DNA of 64,000 bases from positions 54,406,046 through 54,470,045 of the forward strand of contig NC_088302.1 in the NCBI RefSeq assembly GCF_032854445.1, given 5' to 3'. Of the stretch, positions 1-10,457 are shown in pieces. The DNA is from Liolophura sinensis (lineage: Eukaryota > Mollusca > Polyplacophora > Chitonida > Chitonidae). Both the position numbers and the translations under genes were made by a program. Position 1 is the stretch's first letter, and every line of letters starts with the position of its first letter. The notes below the pieces were generated by a model. That model worked only from the letters and a program-made list of their open reading frames with translations. It did no database searches and had not been told where the DNA came from.

Positions 1-768
1 TAGATGCATCTGGTCTAGTGTTGTCTTTTCTTTTCAAAGCCTTGTTTGTTCCATTTCCATTTCAACACTTTCAAATTTATCACGCTGCTTCACTGAACCA
101 CAATGGTGAAGACACCAAACATGACACCCCAGCAAATCACCTACTTACACCGACCAAGCCCACTGGTCAGTACTTCACATAAACCTGAAGACAAGTGAGG
201 GTGTACCGGACAGTACTGTCAAATTTTAATGTGGGCGTTGTAGGTTGCTGTCCATTGTTAGTTGCTGATGATACTTATTTCGGTCTCATTGTGAAAACGA
301 GCCAAGTCATGCCCTCTGCCATATGTTGCGAAAAGCGATCTCAAAAAATGCCCATGAAGCTTGTTCCTTGGCTTTTAGCTACAGGATTAATGTCACTTTC
401 AACAGTGCCGGTGTTTTACAGACAACAGAAAATATACTAAAAGGAAACTATACATTTTCTTCAACGCCAATATGCCAATGTTACATCATCTACTTGCACA
501 GTTAAGCCTTGTAATATGCAATTGTGTTCTTAAATTAAGGAAGCAAATTTTTCTCACTGACACATACATGTACACACAATGATGTGGCAGTCAACTATCA
601 GATCATGAAATATTACCTAAATCGCTCATTACTTTAACTAAACTATAATGTACATAGGCCTATATTTTCTGTACACTAACTTAATTTTTTTTCATACGCT
701 ACATTTTTACCTAGATGTGTATTTTGTTTAAGTAAATATGTGTATGTTTACAATATAGAGATACTAAC
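1..768. other. non-coding stretch, no gene seen
   Basis: I see no convincing coding exon, RNA gene or repeat here. Open frames are short and have no recognisable motif. If the candidate minus-strand exon at 769-865 is real, this stretch would be the start of its first intron, since the donor GTTAGT reads leftwards into it. Confidence 0.4.
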
Positions 769-865
769 CTGCCCAAGCAGAATAGAGCACCACTACCAGC
801 GCGATGACCAGTGTTCTCCCAGCAGACCTATCCCCGCCTCCACCATGTACAACCCACCAGTCCAT
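769..865 (-). CDS. candidate first coding exon with signal-anchor (gene continues beyond left edge)
   Basis: On the minus strand an ATG at 865 opens a frame of 32 codons plus one base. It ends at a plausible donor, G|GTTAGT (donor bases 768-763). The peptide starts MDWWVVHGGGG and then has a basic stretch (DRSAGR) followed by a hydrophobic segment (TLVIALVVVLYSAWA). This is typical of an N-terminal signal peptide or signal-anchor of a secretory or type II membrane protein. An in-frame stop lies upstream of the ATG. I do not recognise the family. No second exon is visible in the remaining 768 bases, so the gene would have to continue past the window. The call rests only on hydrophobicity and the donor, so a chance frame is quite possible. 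Confidence 0.3.
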
Positions 866-1540
866 GGTCCTACGAAACTCCACGAACTTCAGTAATTTCT
901 GCGTTATTCCATGGCGTTATGAACACGAAGAGCCGACCTCAACAGAGCACAACATAAATCATATATCGAAAAACAAGAATTTCGCACTTTCCTCAAGTTT
1001 GCTCGAATCGAAAGAAACAAGTGCCCGTTTTTCACTTCACTTGTTGATGTTGTAATGTCTCAAAGGCATCAGAAACTTCGTAACTTCTGTGTGTTTTCAT
1101 TCGAAAGTTACCACAGCCCGTAAAAGGTTAAATTGACTCATGTGCTAAACCTCAGAAAAACGGGTTCATAATCTCCTGATGAAACCACATGTGAAAAGCG
1201 ATCGGTTCACGCTGGACGATTTCCTTGAACACGCCCGGTCCTGTATTGTAAACATGATTACAAAATGGCGACCTTTCACCTCTATCAAAGGCAGAGCGTC
1301 TCGTTACCTAGCGACCTACAGACATTTCTTATTTATGGGCGTGAGTCGACATCATGTAATCCACCCTTATACAAGAGCTCCAACATGTCGACCTGTTATG
1401 TATCAGTTCATGTACTGATGTAAGCATACATACTAACCAAGTTGTATCATTCCTTGCAGGTCTATGTAGTCCTTGAGAAAACAATTGTTCAGCTTAATCA
1501 CTGCTTTTTTTTTCTATGAAAGTTTTAGTTCAGGTACAAG

Positions 1541-1543
<3 letters not shown>

Positions 1544-1608
<65 letters not shown>
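1544..1608. repeat. (TA)n microsatellite
   Basis: An uninterrupted TA dinucleotide run of about 65 bp. Similar runs occur near 17,040, 30,217 and 53,573. Confidence 0.95.
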
Positions 1609-1611
<3 letters not shown>

Positions 1612-1734
1612 TAATTTGTAATTGTATAAAAATCTGATATGATCTTTACATCATATTTAGGCCTATATGCCTACCTTGTCCTTGTGGGCTTTGTTTTAGG
1701 TCTAGTAGACCTAGCATTTGAGGGGTAGCGAACT

Positions 1735-1830
1735 TTTCATGGCCGAGCACTTGGCTAAGACATAGGCCTAACCCTTTGGGCCTACGAAGCGTGGGCTCGA
1801 TCCCGGCATTAAAGAGAGAATTTGTAGATT
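1735..1830 (+). repeat. possible tRNA-derived SINE fragment
   Basis: The segment contains a degenerate A-box-like GGCCGAGCACTTGG and, about 45 bases on, GGGCTCGATCCCGGC, which resembles a Pol III B box (GGTTCGAnTCC). No complete tRNA cloverleaf or flanking duplication is seen, so this is at best an old SINE head. Confidence 0.3.
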
Positions 1831-2984
1831 TCCCCGCAGGCCTACGTACATTGTTTGTGTGGTCTTTGTGTAAAAGTTATTATAAGGTGAAAGCCAGCTA
1901 CAATATGTATCTAAGTGACAGTTGTAATTATTATATACTAGTATAGCCCTATAGTTTATATACATTCACCAATAATTTACTGATATTACCAGTATTATAC
2001 TGTAACTCAAACAGTGGCATGTACTACAAAATGTCACTCATATCTAAAACTAATATCTGTTATATTATAGTCGCAGCACATTTATATACAGAGCAGCATT
2101 ACAGATAATACTTCAACCTTTCACAGGTCTACATTTCAAAAAAATTCCTGCGATTTTAGGCTTTTTTGTACGGACGATTGTATAATGTCACCAAGCACTA
2201 AGGAATAAAAGAAACATTTTTCACAGATCTCAGTGTAACAAATGTTTCATTGTTATAACAAAATCAAAAAATGTGTTGTATTGGAAGATGGTCTTGTGAT
2301 CATTGATTTGAAATCTCCAATATGGTTGACAGCTAACTGGTAAAGTCATAGGAAGTCGTCCGTCACATGACGGGTTTTAAATAAGATTAATAGTTAATCT
2401 TTCATTTTGGACCCCTCAGATAATCACATTTGACCGTCAGGTGTTCCAGGTATTTTATTGTGCAAGTTTAATACCACAGGACACTACCGCATCTCGCCAG
2501 TCATCTGCAGACACACCCCCTGACGTGAAGCCGTTCCAAAGTCAGCAGGAGTTAGGATCGAACACACGACCGTGTTGTTAGGGTTGATCCCAAAGAGTAT
2601 ATATTATAGACGGCTCGTGCAGTGAGGATCCCAACTCCCTGATTGCTACAGAGTATAGTGTAAATACTTTAAGCGATTGGTGTCTACATATCATGGTCTT
2701 TCGGTCATTGCTCAATATTGTAATACTTTATACACAGCTTCTTCTTAGGCGTTTGTCTTTCAATCACAAGGCTCAAACCCGGCCTTGAGGGACCGGGTGT
2801 ATATTTCCCGTTCTCAATGCTTGTTCTCAATAATAACAGATCGACGACGGGACCGTTTGAACGTGTGGTGTACCGTTTCTTGAAGACGACTTGTCTTCCA
2901 CCGGTATGATGCACCTTACAAGAAGGAAAGTTACTAATTTCGGTGCGTGGTTCACCCCTGGAACTCCAATTTCTTCCACCCATA

Positions 2985-3206
2985 ATGTGTACATGTGTAC
3001 ATGTGTACATGTAATGTGTTAGTGCACGTACATGTATGACGTGTAATACACCCTTTGATAGAGCCCTTTGATTAAAAAAAAATATATGCCTACCTGGTCC
3101 TTTGATAGAGCCATAGCGACATGGCATGGCAGTAAACGGGCATCTTGCATCGTTCAACTCTTCTGTGCTATCTTTATGTGCTAAGTGAACACTTGGTAAC
3201 TCGACA
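2985..3206 (+). repeat. 5' LTR of Ty3/Gypsy element (approximate limits)
   Basis: This block matches 16,091-16,273 in direct orientation. Both copies share a GTACATGTGTAC-rich start, a TGTTAGTGCA/CGTACA block, TGGCATG(G/A)CAGTAAACGG, and an end reading GTGAACACnTGGTAACnCGACA. The left copy carries an extra stretch with a duplicated TTTGATAGAGCCC. The two copies flank gag and pol fragments in the correct order, which is why I read them as LTRs of about 160-220 bp. No clear target-site duplication was found. Confidence 0.6.
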
Positions 3207-3486
3207 TAGTGTTAGAAGTGCTGCATGTGATGCTGATTTCACTTACCTGGACTGAAAAGTGAGGGAAAACGGATTTGTGAGAAAATAGTCACCAAACGGT
3301 TAGCGACTATAAGTGAAACCAACATAAAGGGCAATAACTCTGTCAGTAATACCATACACATAACTCTCGACAAGAGTACTGTCTCTTCACCTTTGCGACC
3401 GGACACTTTGACGTTCAGGGGAGATAACCCTTCAAGCCACATCACGACTGTAGGACAAAATTCGTTACCCTTTGTCCCTTATGAAC

Positions 3487-4180
3487 ATGTCGCTATCAGA
3501 TCAGGAAGATGCATCCCCCCCCCCCCCCCTTACGGACACACACAACCTCCACCCACACGATTTTGTGCAAATATACCTGTTCCACGCAAGTTTCATGTTT
3601 CTAACGGAAATCTTGAACAGAATAAAAGAAGATTTTAACGCCAGTGGGCGAATTATGAGGTAGCATCACGGCTAGACACGGAGACATATCAGTACAGATC
3701 TGCAGTTCTCTTAACGTGTATCGGGGAGGATGCCATGAAGTTTACGACGATCTGGCATTTTCGGACCAGGAAGACCAAAGTGACCTTGACAGTGTTCTTA
3801 GGAAATTCGAGGAATTTTGCGTGAGAGAAACGCATGAGGCTTATGAAGCCAATAGGTTCGACAAACGTTGTCAGGCAGCGCTTGAGACGATTGACGCGTA
3901 CATTGCCGCTCTGAAAACGTGCAATTTTGGCCAATTGGAAGAAAGAATGCTATCCATGTGATCGTATAGTTGTTGGTGTGAGAGATGACGCTGTTCGTGA
4001 AAAGCTTCTAGAAGACAGAAATATAAGCGTCATATCCGACATTCGAATAACAATCGTAGTCCGTAAAGGGCGTTCCACGTCGATAATCGCAAGATCTATT
4101 TCCAAAACAACGTTTAACTGTAGCTTCCAACGACAAAGGTATGTAAGAAATTATACAAATAGGAATTATACAAATAGGTA
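3487..4180 (+). pseudogene. Gypsy gag-like remnant
   Basis: The likely start is MSLSDQEDA, followed by a proline run encoded by a C-homopolymer near 3,516-3,530. The region 3,750-4,010 encodes a helical gag/capsid segment with FEEFCVRETHEAYEANRF and, later, IDAYIAALKTCNFGQLEE. A following piece in another frame reads DRIVVGVRDDAVREKLLEDR. These are hallmarks of the capsid-like gag of K02A2.6-type gypsy elements. At least two frame changes separate the pieces. No zinc knuckle is seen before the block is broken by the antisense Penelope-like insertion. Confidence 0.7.
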
Positions 4181-4199
4181 ACACACAAGAGAGAAGCGG

Positions 4200-4640
4200 T
4201 CATCAGTTTTCAATGATGCCGAGCAGACAGTGGATATTCCAGGCATGAATTCCATATCAAAGTTCAAATTCTTAGTCCATGAATGAGTTCCTGGTCAAAT
4301 AACAATTAAACAAGGTATCTCAGTCGCGCTTTGATTGCAAACGTTCATAAATGCATCATGCAGATGTAATGAGCATGGCTGCCTTTACGGCCCCTAGCTC
4401 TAGGTTAAGCGGTATTAGATACAGTTCGAAAATGACCAGCGTTACAGACCTTAAGCGAACAGATTGTAATTCAAAAGTAACGGACGATTACGTCTTTCAC
4501 GTAAATATGTAAGGATCTCATACTACAAGAGGCGCCATCTATGATGTTACACATACATGTTGGTCTGTATAAAAGCTGTCTACAAGATAGACGGTTACAC
4601 TCGGCATCCAGCGCCATCTATGTTGTTAAATACCATGCAC
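4200..4640. other. non-coding junction with repeated GCGCCATCTATG motif
   Basis: This lies between the gag remnant and the recognisable end of the antisense Penelope-like element. Variants of GCGCC(A/G)TCTATGTnGTT occur three times about 60-80 bp apart (near 4,532, 4,610 and 4,668). This may be the untranslated part of the Penelope-like insertion or a separate small repeat. No coding sequence is seen. Confidence 0.35.
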
Positions 4641-6181
4641 GCGATAGATGTGTACATAAGGATGACAGCGCCGTCTATGTGGTTGATCACAATGCAGATC
4701 GCCAGAGATTCTGAACGCTCTGTCCATACCTGCCAACGAGAGTGTTATAATCATTGTAAAATTTGAGAATGTTAGAATGAAGGCGTTTGATGGAGTATCC
4801 TTGACAAAATAGTTTTTGAAATAACAACTTGTGACGCAGATTAAAGTCATCACAATCACGCAAGATCTGACAAATGCTACAAGGCGAGATATGTATACCC
4901 CATATGCAGGGCCCTTTGGTATATTGCTATCCAAATAAGGATAATTTACAATATCAAAATTGAAATTATCCCTTTTGTCGTAAACGCGGTGTGAAAGGAG
5001 ACCTTGTTCGTCGCCAGTAGATCATAAATATACCGCTTGGTAACTGAAAAGGATCGAGCTTTAAGGGTATTACTTTTAAGTAAATTCTGCATATAGTCGT
5101 ATTCATATGAAAACAGGTATAGGTCTGCCAAAAGAGGCGAACAATTGGTACCCATTGGAATACCTATGCACAGTTGGTAAATGGTATCCCCGAATTTCGC
5201 ATAGATGTTATTAATGAGAAATTCAAGTAATTCAATAAATAATGTAACATCCCATGAGTGGTAACCTTTATATATAGTAGAACCAAAGCCTTATTGCTTC
5301 TGGCGTTAATGTAACGGTGACCTGTTTTAGTAAATACCGAGACAATTAACGACGATAAGATCTTTGTGAGGAATTGTAGTATAGAGTGTAGAGAAATCCC
5401 ATGTGGATACGTCTTTGTAAGGTATATGCATATGAGCATCAAGTTCTTCTGTAAGACGTTTGGAGTTGTTAAGAATCCACATGCAGTTAACACCGGAATT
5501 TTTTGTTATGGCACAACAATACTTATTCCAAAATGACTTTATTTCTTGTAACGCTCTCGTAAGTAGGGTTGACAAGAGTTCGGTGGTACAACTTCTTGAA
5601 CCCACAATAAATCAATCCTTGTATGGGTATTTATGCATTTTAGAAATACAGTAAAGTTGTGATATTTCTGTATGACGGGTAGGTATATTTAGGCGCCTTT
5701 CTTTAAGAAAGGTGTTGTGTTTATTAATTAGTTCCTCCAGAGTACATGTAGTAGCAGAATACGTGGATGTTTTTGTAGATGCACATAGCTCTTGAACAAG
5801 AATTTGATAATAATAATTCTTGCAAATAAAGAGGACATTATTAGGAGCCTTGCCTGCTACAGTGATGACAAATTTACTATGAAGGTCAGCGAGTGTTTCT
5901 TGCACAGTGGGATCCTTCAGAACCTGTTTAACTTTAAATAGAGCATCAATGTCTAGACGGTGTATAGTTAAACTAACTTTCTTTCTGACAATCTCAAGCC
6001 AATAGTTAAGTACCGACGAATCCACTTTCTCCCGTTTTGACCATTTTTTAACATATTCCTCAAGCGCCGAGATGATATTTTTTATGTTAGATGTTATGTT
6101 GAAATTTCTCTTTTGTCTGTACCTAGGACCTCTCACAAAGAGATTCCTTAGATCATGAAAACTAACACTAGCACGATACAT
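4640..6181 (-). pseudogene. Penelope-like reverse transcriptase remnant (copy 1)
   Basis: Read on the minus strand from 6,181, the fragments follow the Penelope-like order: an N-terminal region with VITVAGKAPNNVLFICKNYY; a fingers/palm part with VSTWDFSTLYTTIPH (about 5,390); MGTNCSPLLADLYLFSYE (about 5,150); and a post-palm PAYGVYISRLVAFVRSC (about 4,890). Several frameshifts separate the pieces. The catalytic box, normally RYxDD, reads KRYIYDLL here, so an aspartate is lost. No GIY-YIG endonuclease domain follows the reverse transcriptase, so the 3' part is missing. It lies antisense inside the Gypsy copy. Confidence 0.75.
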
Positions 6182-6486
6182 AGAAATCCGCAGAGCGTAC
6201 GAATCTTTTAGGAGTCAGACTAAGACAATGTCTGAACGCGATACCGAAGCCGACGCCGACGTTAGCTGACTGAAAAGTAATCAACCTACAGGACAGTGAC
6301 GATCCAGGAAATAAAATTACAAGTCAGGGAAGAAAACTTGGCATCGATGTGGAAGGCAACCACATAGTTACGACAAATGCTCAGCAGAGTACACCTAGTG
6401 TAATAAATGACGCAAACGGGGACATTTCGCAGTCCGTTGCCCTACTTCACGATTAGTCAGTGCAGCTCAGGAAGATGAGGATTTGT

Positions 6487-7240
6487 CATTGCAGGAACCT
6501 ATGAGTGGCGGAAGCACTGATCGGTGGAACGTTGAACTGAAAGTACATGTGGGTGACTGGGTCGATCTGGTTGATTTCAAAAGGCGTGACTGTTATTCCG
6601 TCACACCTCGCTCCCTGTCTGAAAGTGAAACTTAACAGTTCGCAGAATAAGTTGTTTGGTCCTGGTGGAAAACAGCTTTCAGTATTAGGACATTTCACTG
6701 CAAAACTACACACGTCAAAACATTCAACCACGCAGACTTATAGCACAAGGTCTACGGCAACCTTTGTTAGGCCGGCCTGCAATTACAGAGCTCGAATTAC
6801 TTCAGCGGGTGAATGTAGTGGACAGTGAAAACTCAGGTGGCAAATACAGTGAACGTTACCCAAAGTTATTTTCTGGGCTTGGGAAGCTGAAAGAGACTTT
6901 CCACTTCCGTCCACAGACCCGTTACTGGCACAGCTGTCAGGAGCAACAGTTTTCTCCAAACTTGGTAAAATAGTGGATTTTACCAAGTTCCTCCTGATGA
7001 ATCGCCAATGCCTCAGACGACATTCATAACTCCTTTTGGGAGATATTGTTTCCAACGCCTCTGCTTTGGCATTTCCAATGGCCCGGAAGTATTTCACAGG
7101 ATCATGTCTCAGCTGCTGGATGGTATTCCTGGAGTCGTTTGTGACATTGACGATGTTCTCATATCAGGGAAAGGCAATGAAGAACATGACAGAACAAGAA
7201 CAGTTTTCATACAGTACTACGGAAACTATAAGATGTAGGA
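6487..7240 (+). pseudogene. Gypsy protease and reverse transcriptase remnant
   Basis: The protease-like part (6,530-6,830) shows WNVELKVHVGDW, LFGPGGKQLSVLGHFTAKL and RPAITELELLQRVN. The reverse transcriptase follows with TTFITPFGRYCFQRLCFGIS and then VVCDIDDVLISG, which retains the paired catalytic aspartates. The segment between them is shortened and shifted in frame, losing much of the fingers subdomain. Family assignment to Ty3/Gypsy pol is firm; the copy is not functional. Confidence 0.75.
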
Positions 7241-7970
7241 GTCACCCTCAATGACCAGTGTGTGTTTTCGCAACCAGAGAGAGCTTTTCTAGGACACAGG
7301 ATTTCTACGGAAAACCTCACTGTTGACCCTAAAAAGTACCAGCGATCGAGAAATTTCCTAGACCAACAACCGTGACTGAAGTCCGTCGAATGTTAGGTTT
7401 GGCCATCCAAGCTGGAAAATCTGTCCCCAACTTACCGGAGAAAACAAAGCCTTTGTAAGAGTTACCTGTGAAAGAGAACCAGTGGAGAGTGAACCACAGG
7501 AGAAATCTTTCACTTACATCAAAAATGATCTTACCTCAACGCCATTACTTGCACATTACTGTGCAGACAAACCAACAAAGGTGTCTTGTGACGTGTCATC
7601 GTACGGATTGGGTGCTGTATTTCTTCAGAGTATTTCAAAGTGACTGAGCACCTGTGTTCTATGCATCCAGACCTATGAAGGCCACAGAGCAAAGATACGC
7701 TTTGTAAAATAAGTGGAAAAAGATGCTTTAGCTGACTTTCTTGTTGCACTAAAAATAATTTGCGATAGAAACTGATCACAAATCAATGTTGGCCCTGTTG
7801 AAAAACAAGCTGTTGGATATTGTGCCGCCCAGAACCCAACGCTTCAGGATGAGGTTGATGAGATATACTTACGAAGTTGTACACGCAGCAGGTAAAAACC
7901 TTGCTACCGCCGACACATTGTCTCGAGCACCAGATACTGTACCAGACAAGGCGAGACAAACTTGTTAATA
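7241..7970 (+). pseudogene. Gypsy RNase H and connection remnant
   Basis: Fragments in different frames match the region after the reverse transcriptase. One has TSTPLLAHYCADKPTKVSCD and SSYGLGAVFLQ, the RNase H start where the aspartate of VSCD is catalytic. Another has PRTQRFRMRLMRYTYEVVHA followed by GKNLATADTLSRAP, the well-conserved end of gypsy RNase H. Stops near 7,240, 7,640 and 7,966 break the frame. Confidence 0.7.
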
Positions 7971-8139
7971 AACATAGTACTAGAGAACATGCCAGCCACA
8001 GAAAAACGACTGGATGAAATTGGTAGTACGCTGACTGAGGACAAGGTATAACAAAAAGTCATGCCGTGTTGTACTGGCGCATGGCCGACAACAGCGAAGA
8101 CTGACTCAGAGCTTCGACCTTACTGGTGTATAAGACACG

Positions 8140-8679
8140 AGTTTTCAGAGCAGCAAAGACTGTTGCTATTCGGGAATAGACTCGTTATCCAGAAACTTTG
8201 AGAAGGGACATTCTCGATCGTCTACACGCTAGTCATCAAGGTATTGTAAAGTGTTGTGCTCTAGCCCAATTTCTGTATTTAGGCCAGACCTCTCGTCTGA
8301 GTTGAAAATTAAAGTCAAGAAGTGTCCTATCTGTGTAAAAGAGAGAAGACAACGACCGGAATCACTACTTCCTTTGATGATGCCGGATTATCCCTGGCAG
8401 AAAGTCGGGATAGAGCTGTTCAAATGGAAGAGCAACACCTACCTTGTGATTGTGGATTATTATTCGAGGTTCACTGAGATTGCTCATCTTAATTTATTAA
8501 TGGGACGGAAATTCAGAAACAAATGAAACAAAATACTAGTGTTGCCGTCCACTATCATCGTTCAGTGGTCTGATTCTAACAACATAAAGTCTGCAGACCA
8601 AAAGCAAAAGGAGGGACACAAACGTAACTTTGATCAGTTACATAAAGTGAAACGGCTTCAAGTACTTTTACCAGGACAG
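8140..8679 (+). pseudogene. Gypsy integrase remnant (5' part)
   Basis: The zinc-binding H2C2 part is recognisable as ILDRLHASHQGIVKC followed by KVKKCPICVKERRQRPE. The start of the catalytic core is present (PWQKVGIELFKW, YLVIVDYYSRFTEIAHL). Most of the core is deleted, and the sequence jumps to the C-terminal KSADQKQKEGHKRNFDQ and LLPGQ. It stops at 8,680, where a DNA transposon begins. The continuation TEATVLRSVAR lies at 14,534 on the far side of that insertion. Confidence 0.7.
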
Positions 8680-8682
8680 AAT

Positions 8683-9065
8683 TTACAAACATTTACAAAC
8701 TGGGCCGGTACTGGTCCAGTTACTTTTTACTATCGCACCGATTCTGGCTCCCCGGTGTAGTGGCATACCGGCGTGCACAGTGGCTTCTAATTGGGCCTGT
8801 ACAAATAGCCCTAATCAAACCGTCAGTGGGCTGCTTTGTACCAAAATTTGGCCAATTGTAGTTTTTCGGTACTGGGCCCGTATGGCGCAGCTGAACTAAC
8901 CCAGTACTCCACCGTTCGTGAACGACACGGGACCAGTTGTGGGAAACCGGTGTTGGGCCAATCGCGTTGAGTGGTATTAATCCATTATCAAACCCGTACA
9001 GGTCCAGAGCCGGTTGTGCATCACCGGCCCAGTCATACCTACCAGTTAATACCCATTTTTAGTAA
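8683..9065. repeat. left terminal/subterminal region of the DNA transposon
   Basis: This is GC-richer than its surroundings, with repeated motifs of the type CTGGGCC, GTACTGG, GGGCCCGTA and ACCGGCCCAGT in both orientations. The same motif set recurs at 14,164-14,503. Subterminal arrays of short repeats are typical transposase-binding regions of some cut-and-paste transposons. Confidence 0.5.
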
Positions 9066-10457
9066 CCAGTTGACGCCTGAATTCAGTCAGTAAACACAAC
9101 AGATGTATAAATCTTTCTGATCCTGAGGGAATTAAAAATACAGTTGATGCTACAAACTATTAAAGCCAGTTACCATCGAAAACTGAGTATTTGTCCACTG
9201 GTCGAAAGAATATCTGCTCGAATGGATCGACTGTTGGCAAATGGGGAAGAAAGGAAACCAAGGTCAATCGATCATATACACAAAGAACATTCGAGCATAC
9301 ACACAGAGCATTTATAATGCAAATACATGTTTTTTTTAACCCAAAATAACATATACAAAAGTAATAAAGATTGACCAGTGCGCCATTAACAAATAGCTAA
9401 TATCAAAAGATGACCTAAAGTCCAAAAATGTGCATTAAAATTAGACGATGGTTTATTATTCCATTCTAGTTTATGTAATGTAATTTGTTGTTTTGAATGG
9501 TTTTCTTCACTGGCTCCACCTTTGTTCACCTCTCTCTGCCTTCTTCCTCCCTGGCTGCCAGCTATGTTTCTCAGACCATGATTTCTCGATCAATTTAAGC
9601 CGCTGTGGCTGAGTACAGCTTGTTCTTCAATACCGATCCTAACATAAAAAAGAGACAGAAATACATCGATAACTAATACCTTGTAAAACTAACGTGCTAC
9701 TTAAACGTGTTCTGTTGATGTTACTAACAACCATATGATTGTAAACAACGTATATAATGGTTATCCATCGTTGATATGACAACACGCTCTACATGACCAT
9801 TGCTTATTTGCATCATCACATATTTACGTATCATAATCTCAATTTCTCAAACTGTGATATGATTAAACTGTGTTATTTAACTCCACATGGATGTATTTTA
9901 GCATCCGCACACTCATACAATAAGAGGTAAAAGGAGATGTAGTAGAATTATTGCAACCCGGGGAAAAATGTGAATGTTAATTATTTTAACTTCTGACAGC
10001 ATCACAGACATTGAGTCCACCAAATGCTCTCTTCGGGACTTCACCGGTCCCTTTCCATCCTTTCTTTCCCACCCAGTTCATTTTAAGGTCGACGGCATGG
10101 CTCAACGTCTGGGACATTATTCTTCGAACTTTTACAGACGAGCCTTAAAACAAAGGACCTAAAACAACCGAACTGATAAAAAGTTGTATAATACTGCAGA
10201 ATTTGAAATATTTTAACCATTCAGTGGACTGAAGATGAAGACAAATAAGGATTTAAATGTGTACTATTTGTCAGCTTTGCTAATATTCAGTTTTAATTTC
10301 GAAACAGGAAAATTGAAAAACTTTGCGAGTTACCCTGTTCTTAGAAATTTGTGGAACGCCCACCTCAAGTGAGCGAAGAGTAAGATACGTATATGTTACA
10401 ATAGCATGCATACGAAATTTAATAAAACATCAAGCAAACAATTAGTAAATGTGTGTT
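9066..10457. other. transposon interior, no coding sequence seen
   Basis: This is an AT-rich stretch between the left subterminal repeats and the C-terminal transposase fragment. I see no conserved motif in any frame. Confidence 0.4.

Larger units (their letters stand above)
866..2984. other. AT-rich intergenic DNA
   Basis: No coding exon is supported. The stretch contains one (TA)n run and an old tRNA-like fragment near 1,735-1,830, listed separately. The remaining short open frames have no family motif. Confidence 0.5.
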
